Shown here: positions 8,644 through 15,968 of the stretch, one piece after another
Layout of the letters: each line of letters opens with the position of its first letter
Position numbering within the stretch: the first letter of the stretch is position 1
DNA from: Bacteroidales bacterium
GTDB lineage: Bacteria > Bacteroidota > Bacteroidia > Bacteroidales > UBA932
Assembly: GCA_017469425.1 (NCBI GenBank)
Contig: JAFUGJ010000085.1
Coordinates: 21,468-85,467 of the forward strand
Reading direction: 5' to 3'
DNA: 64,000 nt
Position numbers and translations under genes: made by a program
Notes under the pieces: model-generated
Database searches by the model: none
What the model saw: only the letters and a program-made list of their open reading frames with translations
Told to the model about the DNA's origin: nothing

Positions 8644-9915
8644 TTATTTCATTCTTTTTCGAGAGGACATGAACCAAACGACAAAAGTAAGCATGACGGA
8701 TACGACCGCCGCACCGAACCAGAACCAGGACACGGAAGAGAAATCGTAACTTCCGGCTGCGCTCTTTCCGCTTTCAATGGTGAGACCGCTCACAAAATCC
8801 TGAATGGCGGCACCTATATAACTTGCGATGCCAACCACTCCGAGCGCCGCTCCGGATGAATTTTTGGGGGCGATGTCAACCGCCATGAGACCTCCCAGAT
8901 AGCAGATAAGAGCCCCTATGGCAAGACCGAAAACCACCATGCTCGCAATCATGCACGCACGCGTGGCCGGTCCGAAGAGGAAGAGGCCGAGTCCGCACAC
9001 ATTCATCAGCCCGAATATAACGGCAGGAGCATTACGGCTTCCCTTGAACCACCAGTCCGACACGAAACCCGATATGACCGTTCCTATTATCCCACAGATT
9101 GAACTTATCGAGATGATGGAACTTGCCTCCAGGTTACTGAATCCCCTCTCGGCTTCGAGATAGAATATTCCCCAGCTGTTGACGGCATAACGGGAGATAT
9201 ACATGAAGGCGCTGGCAAACGCAAGGGTCCAGATTGCCGGATTGCGGAGCACTTCTTTCTGCGACTCCCAGACAGATGCGCTCTTGGACTCGGAAGGGTG
9301 CTCTATCGGGGGCAGGCCGCAATCCTGCGGAGAATTGCGAAGCAGGAGTGCAAGCGCCGCGGCACCGGCTATGCCCAGAAGCCCCGCCGAACGGAAGCCC
9401 CACTGCCATCCGAGGGAGGCTACCACTGCCGCCACGATTATAAAGGTCAGAGCCTCGCCTATGTTGTGGCTTGCCGACCAGATGCCGTAATACCTTCCGC
9501 GCTTTTCGTCGGGAACCCAGCGGGACTGTGCCACCACGCCTGCCGGAGCACCCATAGACTGCACCCATCCGTTGATGCCCCACATTATGATGAAAACCAG
9601 CGAGGAAGTGGTAAAGCCGAGTATCAGATTGACGAGGCCCGCAATGAACAGCCCTGCGGACATGAAGCGGCGGATGTTGGCCCTGTCGGCCAGAAAACCG
9701 TTCACGAATTTGCCCACGGCGTAGGTAATGAAAAGGGCGGAGCCGATGATGCCGAGTTCGGTTTCGGACAGCACGCCATTATCCACGATGGGCTTCTTGA
9801 CCACATTGAGGCTGAGGCGGCACACATAGTAGAGGCCGTAGCCTATGGTTGCCGTGATGAAAGTCTGAAGACGCAATTTGCGGTAACGGCCGCTCTCGTA
9901 AATGTTTTCAGTCAT
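8644..9915 (-). CDS. Organophosphate:phosphate antiporter, MFS (GlpT/UhpT/UhpC type)
   Basis: The 423-residue inner-membrane protein has about twelve hydrophobic segments and the signatures of the organophosphate:Pi antiporter family. The arginine in YYVCRLSLN (residue 33) corresponds to Arg45 of GlpT, the one in MYISRYAVNSW (residue 242) to Arg269, and SASHNIGEA carries the conserved histidine (residue 150). The phosphate-binding pair is therefore kept, which favours transport of a phosphorylated compound such as glycerol-3-phosphate or a sugar phosphate. The exact substrate cannot be told, and a UhpC-like sensor role is possible. It begins 10 bases after the GH3 gene in the same run, suggesting that it imports a breakdown product of the locus. 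Confidence 0.88.
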   Translation of the reverse strand: MTENIYESGRYRKLRLQTFITATIGYGLYYVCRLSLNVVKKPIVDNGVLSETELGIIGSALFITYAVGKFVNGFLADRANIRRFMSAGLFIAGLVNLILGFTTSSLVFIIMWGINGWVQSMGAPAGVVAQSRWVPDEKRGRYYGIWSASHNIGEALTFIIVAAVVASLGWQWGFRSAGLLGIAGAAALALLLRNSPQDCGLPPIEHPSESKSASVWESQKEVLRNPAIWTLAFASAFMYISRYAVNSWGIFYLEAERGFSNLEASSIISISSICGIIGTVISGFVSDWWFKGSRNAPAVIFGLMNVCGLGLFLFGPATRACMIASMVVFGLAIGALICYLGGLMAVDIAPKNSSGAALGVVGIASYIGAAIQDFVSGLTIESGKSAAGSYDFSSVSWFWFGAAVVSVMLTFVVWFMSSRKRMK

Positions 9916-9925
9916 GGCCTGTTTG

Positions 9926-11923
9926 TCACTTTAGTTCCACTTTTACAGAATCGCGTATGTCGATGCAGGAATTTCCGACCGATATTGTAAATACCCCGGG
10001 TTTTACCTTCCAGTCGTGCACGGATACATCGAAATATGCAAAATCTTCCCTGTCGAGGTGCATTACCACCTTTTCGGAAGCGCCTTTGGGCAGCTTGACC
10101 TTTGCAAATGCCTTGAGTTCCCTTTCGGGCCGGGGAACGCATGGAGAATCTTCCCCGACATAAACCTGCACGGTGGCAGCGCCTTCATACCTGCCGGTGT
10201 TCCTTACGGTAACGCTCACATCGAAGCCGTCTCCCGAAGGTTCCACGGAATAGTTCTCAAAATCAAATCCGGTATAACTGAGACCGTATCCGAACGGATA
10301 GCGCGGGGCCTTGCCTTTATATCCCCTGTATCCAACGAAAACGCCCTCTTTGTAGCTTACAAAAGGAACCGAAAGGCCTCTCTTGGTATAGGGCTTTTCA
10401 AAACCCCACCACGGCTGGGAAGGATTGTCTTCTATAGCCTCGGGGAAGGTGACAGGAAGTCTTCCTGAAGGGGAGAACCCGCCCATGAGCATTTCAGCTA
10501 TGGCCAGTCCTCCTTCCTGCCCGGGATACCATGCCCATACAAGGGCAGAAACCTTGTCGGCCCAGCGGGAGACATCTACAGCTCCTCCGGCATTCACAAC
10601 CACAATCACCGGCTTCCCGGAGGCAATCGCCGCATCAATCATACCCTCCTGGCCCTCTGGCAGGGAGAAAGTCCGGTCGGAATGCTCCTTTTCGGTGGTT
10701 TTGTCAAATCCCACTGCAACAACAACGGCATCGGCCTTCGACATCGGAGCTTCTTTCACTCCAAGTTTGGAAAGCCCGCTGCGAAGTGACACTGAATAAA
10801 CAGGTTCCACGGCTCCGCTGCCACCTCCGCATGGAATCACATCGGCTTTGGGCCCTATCAGGCACAAGCGTGAGTTCTTGCGCAGTGGCAGAATCCCGTC
10901 ATTTTCGAGCAGGACCAGGCTCTCGCATGCAAGACGGTATGCGACATCCCGGGAATAAGGGTTGTCTTCGGGAATGGAGGGGTCGAGCTGCGGCCTGTCG
11001 AGAAATCCGAAAGCGATGAAGGTCTGGAGCAGGCGACGGACCTTGGCATCTATCTGTTCTTCCGTGACAACCCCCTGTTCCAGCAGAGGGAGCAGTATTT
11101 CTTCTTTCATTGTAAGAGACCACGGCATTTCCAGGTCAACGCCGTCTTCCATTACGCTGATTGGCGAGTAGGTGGCGGTCCAGTCCGACATAGTGAATCC
11201 GTCGAAATGCCATCTGTCCCGCAGTGTTTTTTGAATCAGATAAGGGTTTTCCGTAGCATGCACGAAGTTTACCATATTGTAGGCCAGCATGACGGAGCCC
11301 ACATTGGCGCGCTCCACCGCCGCCCGGAAGGCAGGGAAGTATATTTCGTTCATTGTGCGCTCGTCGGCTACGGAGCTGGAATGCAGGCGGTTCTCTTCTT
11401 TGTTGTTCAGCGCAAAGTGCTTGATGGTTGCCATCACGCCCTCGGATTGGAGACCGTTGATATAGCCCACCGCTGTCTCTGCGGCAAGGCAGGGGTCTTC
11501 GCCGAAGTATTCGAAATTGCGACCGCACAACGGACTTCTTGCAATATTGGCACCCGGGCCGAGCATGATGTGGACCCCGCGGGCCCGGGCGTCCTGTCCG
11601 AGAGCCTTGCCCATTTCATAAACAAGTGCGGGGTTCCAAGTGGCAGCTGCGGCCACTCCGCAGGCGTAGAGGGTGCTTCGTGTGTTGTTCCGCACGCCCT
11701 GCGGCCCGTCGGCGAGGCGGATTTCGGGAATCCCGAGCCTCTCCACCGGGGCTATATAGAATCCGTCGCGGTACCCTCCGAGCAGGGAAATCTTCTCGTG
11801 AAGGGTCATCTGCGAAACAAGGGCGGCTGCCCTGTCTTTATTTTCCTGTGTCACTTTCTGGGCCGAGCAGGGAAGGATTGCAATGATGCAAAGCAGGGCG
11901 CCCAGCACTTTATCTGATGCCAT
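9926..11923 (-). CDS. Glycoside hydrolase family 3 beta-glycosidase
   Basis: The 665-residue protein has a signal peptide (cleavage near residue 21) and a GH3 (alpha/beta)8 domain: LADGPQGVR near residue 70, ATIKHFALNNKE near 165-176, and nucleophile Asp247 in GFTMSDW. The alpha/beta sandwich and a C-terminal fibronectin-III-like domain (VTVRNTGRYEGAATVQVYVG) follow. There is no PA14 insertion. GH3 enzymes remove terminal beta-linked glucose, xylose or GlcNAc; which sugar is unknown. It is probably periplasmic. Its ATG lies inside the end of the esterase gene (14-base overlap), so the two are co-translated. Confidence 0.93.
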   Translation of the reverse strand: MASDKVLGALLCIIAILPCSAQKVTQENKDRAAALVSQMTLHEKISLLGGYRDGFYIAPVERLGIPEIRLADGPQGVRNNTRSTLYACGVAAAATWNPALVYEMGKALGQDARARGVHIMLGPGANIARSPLCGRNFEYFGEDPCLAAETAVGYINGLQSEGVMATIKHFALNNKEENRLHSSSVADERTMNEIYFPAFRAAVERANVGSVMLAYNMVNFVHATENPYLIQKTLRDRWHFDGFTMSDWTATYSPISVMEDGVDLEMPWSLTMKEEILLPLLEQGVVTEEQIDAKVRRLLQTFIAFGFLDRPQLDPSIPEDNPYSRDVAYRLACESLVLLENDGILPLRKNSRLCLIGPKADVIPCGGGSGAVEPVYSVSLRSGLSKLGVKEAPMSKADAVVVAVGFDKTTEKEHSDRTFSLPEGQEGMIDAAIASGKPVIVVVNAGGAVDVSRWADKVSALVWAWYPGQEGGLAIAEMLMGGFSPSGRLPVTFPEAIEDNPSQPWWGFEKPYTKRGLSVPFVSYKEGVFVGYRGYKGKAPRYPFGYGLSYTGFDFENYSVEPSGDGFDVSVTVRNTGRYEGAATVQVYVGEDSPCVPRPERELKAFAKVKLPKGASEKVVMHLDREDFAYFDVSVHDWKVKPGVFTISVGNSCIDIRDSVKVELK

Positions 11924-12998
11924 ATTTCTTTAGAATTTTCAATAAGGGTTTGCGGATGGAACGGGCCCAGAGAGTATAGCCATAATCACCCGGGTGCGTG
12001 CCGTCAACGGAGGTATAGTGGTCGGAAGATGTTGCATTTGTGCATGTCAGGAAATAAACATCTTCATATTTCCTGCAGGCTTCCTTCATCATATTTTCCA
12101 CAAGGGCTACGCGGTCGCTGTCCCATTTACGGTTGACCGTGTCGAAATTACCCCTTTCCCTGTAGATTGTCTGAAGGAAAACCAGGGGCTTTCCGGGATG
12201 CGCGGCCTTCATGGCCTCGATAAAGGGGTAGAGCCTGTCTTCAACCTCTTTTGGTGTAGGATTGGAGAAGGTGTCGAATACGAACGCATCAACATCGGGG
12301 GCCGCAGCAAGGGCTGCGGCAAAATAGTCCTGCAGTTTGCATCGCCCGCTCACACCAAGGTTCAGGAACAGAAGCCCCGTTTCGCGGGAAAGAATCGATG
12401 GCCAGGCCATTCCGGACTTGGAACAGGCAGCGCCTTGGGTAAAACTCGAGCCGAAAACCGCTATCCTGTGCCTGAAAGGATTCGCAAGAGGCCTGATGCC
12501 TGAGCCCTCGGGCACTCCCACCTTGAGGGAAAGGACTTCACTGAATCCAGGAAGATAGAGCAGACACTCTTTTTCCCCTTCGGGGAGATTGTTTATGATT
12601 TTGAGGGGCTTTCCGGGGGTTTTGTCGTCCGGCACTCCGGAAGCAGCCCAGAGCCACTGCCCGTCTTTGCGGATGTAAAGGTCGTATCCCCTTGCCATGA
12701 AAGCATTGGAATTGAGGCTGTACGACTTATATCCGAATTCGGTGCAGAGAGTTATTGAGGGCGAATCTGTAACGAACGCCACTGCAAGGCCGGCAGAATT
12801 CTGAAGCAGGCGGATTTCGTGGGAGGTGAATCCCTTGTACGCAGCAGAATCAAGCCTGTGATAGGGATTCGGCGTTTCGGGGAACACTTTCCCTGTGATG
12901 GTCAATTCCGATGCTTCGGTAAAGGAAAGGGCGGCCCCGCCCTGTGCAGATGCAATCGTACACAGGAACAGGGCGGCCACTAATAAAGAATACCTCAT
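11910..12998 (-). CDS. SGNH/GDSL hydrolase with N-terminal GxDLY domain (esterase)
   Basis: The 362-residue protein has a signal peptide (cleavage after ASA, residue 18) and an N-terminal beta domain with the GYDLY signature. The SGNH hydrolase follows with block I GSSFTQG (Ser nucleophile), block II NLGVSG and block V DGTHPGDYGY with the catalytic Asp and His. Such enzymes deacetylate or deacylate carbohydrates and sit in many polysaccharide loci. Here it precedes the GH3 gene with an overlap, which suggests side-group removal before glycosidase action. The start codon directly abuts the upstream stop codon (TAAATG). Confidence 0.9.
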   Translation of the reverse strand: MRYSLLVAALFLCTIASAQGGAALSFTEASELTITGKVFPETPNPYHRLDSAAYKGFTSHEIRLLQNSAGLAVAFVTDSPSITLCTEFGYKSYSLNSNAFMARGYDLYIRKDGQWLWAASGVPDDKTPGKPLKIINNLPEGEKECLLYLPGFSEVLSLKVGVPEGSGIRPLANPFRHRIAVFGSSFTQGAACSKSGMAWPSILSRETGLLFLNLGVSGRCKLQDYFAAALAAAPDVDAFVFDTFSNPTPKEVEDRLYPFIEAMKAAHPGKPLVFLQTIYRERGNFDTVNRKWDSDRVALVENMMKEACRKYEDVYFLTCTNATSSDHYTSVDGTHPGDYGYTLWARSIRKPLLKILKKYGIR

Positions 12999-14807
12999 TT
13001 ACTCGATGGTTATCTTGCGGAGAGTATATTTCCAGTCGAAGAAATAGAGGATGTTGGAGTTCTCGGGATCAATGGTAATATCCTGAGGCTGGTTGGTAAG
13101 CTGGATGTTGGCACCTACACCGTCCCTCAGCGAAGAACCGCCACCGAGGATGGTGGTAACAACAGCGTCCTTCCAGCCATCGGAGCCCTTGGTAATGCGG
13201 CGGACAGCCCAGGAATCAACCATGATAAGGGAGCCGTCGGGCATCTGGGCGATACCTGACACACTGCTGCTGAACACCGCTTCACCCACACCGCCGTCGG
13301 CGAGCTTGGCAAAACTTGTTCCCTTCACGCCCTTGCCGATTGCAGACACCACGCTTCCGTCGGGAGCAATGACATAAACCTTGAATGCGGTAGTGGATGT
13401 TCCCTTGCTGGAGCTTACGGTCACAATGGCATTTCCATCGGTATCGAATGTGAGTGCAACAGGCCAGTTGGTGTCGGTGCCATGGTCGAGTGCAGCGAAG
13501 TCAAAGAATTTTACGGGAGCATTTGAAAAGCCACCTTCATATTTCCAGACTGCGGAAGCGTCGCGGCACACCACATAAGCGTCATCGCCTTTGAACCTCA
13601 CGCACATAGGGCCGCCGGAGACTGAAACCACATCGGCAACTTCGTCTGTCGTCGGATTCCAGGTGCGGACCTTATTTGCAGCCTTATCGGTGAAATAGAA
13701 GATGCCTCCGTGCATCTCACCCTGCCAGGGAGCGTTGGTAGTAAGGGCTTTGGCACTTGTAACAGCCTTTGTATCCTTGTTGAACTTGCGGATAACACGG
13801 CTGCCGTTCGATTCGGTGAGCAGGAGATTCTGGTTGTCGAGCCAGCAAAGGCCGCGCACCTGATTTAATTTCGCGGCGGTACCCGTACCATCAACTGTTG
13901 CATTGCTGCCGTAGGTTCCTGCAGCTTCCTCAACGCTGTATTTGGCAAGTTTTACTGCAGGCATGGGGGTGATGGTTGCACGCTCAATAGTCACATTGCT
14001 CGCTGTGCGCACGGAGCCCGGAACTTCTGTTCCGCTGGCAAAGGCAAGAGCAACGCGCAGTTTGGGATACTGGTGCGATGCACCGGGGCCTACGGGCAGC
14101 GGCACATAGAAGGTAACGCCGTCATCGGAAGCCTTCTGGGCAGCCTGTGCAGCCGTAAAATCCTGGGTAAGCACGCTGCTGCCGCTTACAGAAGCAGACT
14201 GCACATAAGGCTCGGTCGTGCCTTCAACAGCAAACACGCCGCTCAGCTGATAGGAGTTGGAAGCATCTACAGGTGCCGAAACCAACAGTTTCACAGCCTT
14301 GGGAGGGATGTATTTATAAGTAATCTTGAGAAGGCCGCCAAGTTGCTTGAATGCAAGGGTGGAACCTTCTTCAACATTAGCCATCATGGGAGCTTCGGCA
14401 TTGCCGTCGGACCATGTGTATGTATCCTTGAGGACTGCTTTCACCACACCGCCCTCAACGCAGGGATAGGACCCGGAAGCGGTGGCGGGATACAGGGCAA
14501 AACTGCCTGTGCCGGTGTAAACCATGTCGCCGGTACTCTGGCTTGTGAAAGTAGCTACGGTCACGGCATCGGTGCCGGAGTAAACATATTCGGTGTACCC
14601 TGCGGCATTTTTGCTGCGGGCAAGGAAGGCATCATCTTTCTTCCATTTGTACACGCCCTCATCGAAGCCGGTCTTGGTAACATCGCCGAATGCAGCGGTA
14701 AGTTCATCGCCTGCTCCGGTTTCTGGAGTGGTGCCTGCAAATTCCTTGGAGCACGATGCTGCGAGCAGCGCTGCAGCAAAAACGGATAAAGCAATTATTT
14801 TTTTCAT
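12999..14807 (-). CDS. Surface lipoprotein: fimbrillin-like N-domain plus NHL beta-propeller
   Basis: An upstream ATG at 14862 is open, but the start at 14807 (ATGAAA) fits better: AAGGAGG lies 8 bases before it and a lipoprotein signal follows directly (FAAALLAASCSKEF, lipobox Cys). The resulting protein is 602 residues. The first ~290 residues resemble fimbrillin/Mfa-like beta-sandwich modules (TKTGFDEGVYKWKKDDAF, alternating Gly/Ser/Thr strands). The last ~290 contain repeated propeller blades of NHL type and end in YTLRKITIE. It probably displays a binding propeller on the cell surface. The C-terminal half is built like that of the IPT/NHL protein at 15969-17819, with a different N-terminal part. 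Confidence 0.82.
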   Translation of the reverse strand: MKKIIALSVFAAALLAASCSKEFAGTTPETGAGDELTAAFGDVTKTGFDEGVYKWKKDDAFLARSKNAAGYTEYVYSGTDAVTVATFTSQSTGDMVYTGTGSFALYPATASGSYPCVEGGVVKAVLKDTYTWSDGNAEAPMMANVEEGSTLAFKQLGGLLKITYKYIPPKAVKLLVSAPVDASNSYQLSGVFAVEGTTEPYVQSASVSGSSVLTQDFTAAQAAQKASDDGVTFYVPLPVGPGASHQYPKLRVALAFASGTEVPGSVRTASNVTIERATITPMPAVKLAKYSVEEAAGTYGSNATVDGTGTAAKLNQVRGLCWLDNQNLLLTESNGSRVIRKFNKDTKAVTSAKALTTNAPWQGEMHGGIFYFTDKAANKVRTWNPTTDEVADVVSVSGGPMCVRFKGDDAYVVCRDASAVWKYEGGFSNAPVKFFDFAALDHGTDTNWPVALTFDTDGNAIVTVSSSKGTSTTAFKVYVIAPDGSVVSAIGKGVKGTSFAKLADGGVGEAVFSSSVSGIAQMPDGSLIMVDSWAVRRITKGSDGWKDAVVTTILGGGSSLRDGVGANIQLTNQPQDITIDPENSNILYFFDWKYTLRKITIE

Positions 14808-14820
14808 GGCCATGTCCTCC

Positions 14821-14964
14821 TTAAAGATCCCAGTCTCCGTCTGAGCCGGTAATCCATGATTCAATTCCTCCGTCTGTGGACGGGATTGTGGCCGAGCCGC
14901 AAAGGACCTGGCCGCTTAGTAGTTCCGAGAAACTGGTCTCGGGTATCGAGTATTTCTTTTTCAT
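14821..14964 (-). CDS. Small Bacteroidales-type peptide, 47 residues
   Basis: An ATG at 14964 opens a 47-codon frame whose product starts KKKYSIPETSFSEL, continues with LLSGQVLCGSA and ends in an acidic, Gly/Trp-containing tail (GSDGDWDL). Many Bacteroidales genomes carry short unannotated proteins of this plan: a basic start, Tyr-x-x-Pro, a middle ending in a short Leu/Cys/Gly/Ser patch, and an acidic Trp tail. They often sit beside SusCD or lipoprotein operons. It fits exactly between the EEP gene (stop at 15002) and the fimbrillin/NHL gene (start 14807, 13 bases further). The AAGGAGG of that next gene lies in the gap after the stop. Function is unknown. The upstream ATG at 15099 would overlap the EEP gene and is unlikely. 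Confidence 0.6.
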   Translation of the reverse strand: MKKKYSIPETSFSELLSGQVLCGSATIPSTDGGIESWITGSDGDWDL

Positions 14965-15001
14965 ACGAAAAACAGGTGTGTTTCGAGGTTGCGATTCAAG
15001 T

Positions 15002-15964
15002 TTATAGTACAATGTCCAAGAGTATGGGCAGGTGATCGGAAGGACGGAAGAACGAGTGCACCTCCTTGCTTCGTACAGGGGAGGTGTACCTGTCTTCAAC
15101 TATCCTTGCCTCTCTGACTTTTGCGGCAAGAGCTTCGGTAGTGTAAACGAAGTCGATGCGCTGGCACGACTGTGCCGATGCAAGGAAGCTTCTCGGGTTA
15201 AGCTCATGCACGATATCTATGTATGGCGTGCTGCCGAGCACATAGTCGTGCACCAGGAAACGGGTATCATCGTCGGGATAACCGTAAAACGCATTGTCGA
15301 GCCTTGATACCGCGTTGAAATCGCCCATCATCATCCAATAATGCTCCGACGCTTCGGGGTCGGTAAGGATGGTGGAAGAGCAAATATACTCGAGTTCCAT
15401 CCGGCGGTAACGGTCGCCTCCGCCACGGGCGGCATCGGCGTCTTGCTCTGCCTTCGTGGCCTTTTTGAGGCGGAAGTCATAGGCAAGGGGGCATGTGTGC
15501 AGAGTCACGATTTCAAGCGACTTGCCGCGTATGTTTACCCTGGCCCAGCCCGCACCATGCACTACGAGGGAATCCGGTTCGGCCCCGGTTATCCTGGCAA
15601 TGTTGCTGATGGGATATCGTGAAGTTATAACCTGGGGATAACTGTCCCTGTGCCCGCCCACATACACATATTTGTGACCGTAGCGGCGGGCAAGGATTTT
15701 CCAGTTATCGACAAGGAAGCGTTCCTCTGCGGGGAGGCGGCGGTCGGTACCCGTATAGTAGATGCTCTGGGCTTCGCACCAGACGCAGATATCGGGTTTC
15801 TTTTCCTTCACCCACCCCACGAATGCCTCGTAGTCATCCTCCTGCCCGGACCACATTCCGTTCTGTATGTTCCAGTACAGGAGCCGGAGAGGCTGTTCGC
15901 CGCCCCTGCCCCATGCACTGAAGCATAAAATCAAAACCGAGCAAAGAGTAAGGATTCTTTTCAT
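15002..15964 (-). CDS. Secreted endonuclease/exonuclease/phosphatase (EEP) family phosphodiesterase
   Basis: The 320-residue protein has a signal peptide (MKRILTLCSVLILCFSAWG) and a complete EEP domain: LLYWNIQNGMW (metal-site Asn), CVWCEAQS (Glu), VTLHTCP (His), MMGDFNA (Asp/Asn) and SDHLPILLD (Asp-His). The fold includes DNase I, neutral sphingomyelinase and inositol-phosphate phosphatases, so a phosphodiester or phosphomonoester is the expected target. The domain is very similar to the C-terminal domain of the protein at 26823-29315, pointing to duplication inside the locus. It starts 4 bases after the IPT/NHL gene. Substrate is not determined. Confidence 0.9.
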   Translation of the reverse strand: MKRILTLCSVLILCFSAWGRGGEQPLRLLYWNIQNGMWSGQEDDYEAFVGWVKEKKPDICVWCEAQSIYYTGTDRRLPAEERFLVDNWKILARRYGHKYVYVGGHRDSYPQVITSRYPISNIARITGAEPDSLVVHGAGWARVNIRGKSLEIVTLHTCPLAYDFRLKKATKAEQDADAARGGGDRYRRMELEYICSSTILTDPEASEHYWMMMGDFNAVSRLDNAFYGYPDDDTRFLVHDYVLGSTPYIDIVHELNPRSFLASAQSCQRIDFVYTTEALAAKVREARIVEDRYTSPVRSKEVHSFFRPSDHLPILLDIVL

Positions 15965-15968
15965 CAGA

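Noticed and set aside
14965-15099. Longer version of the small peptide starting at 15099
   Set aside because: The extension overlaps the EEP coding sequence and lacks the basic KKKY start seen in this type of small protein.
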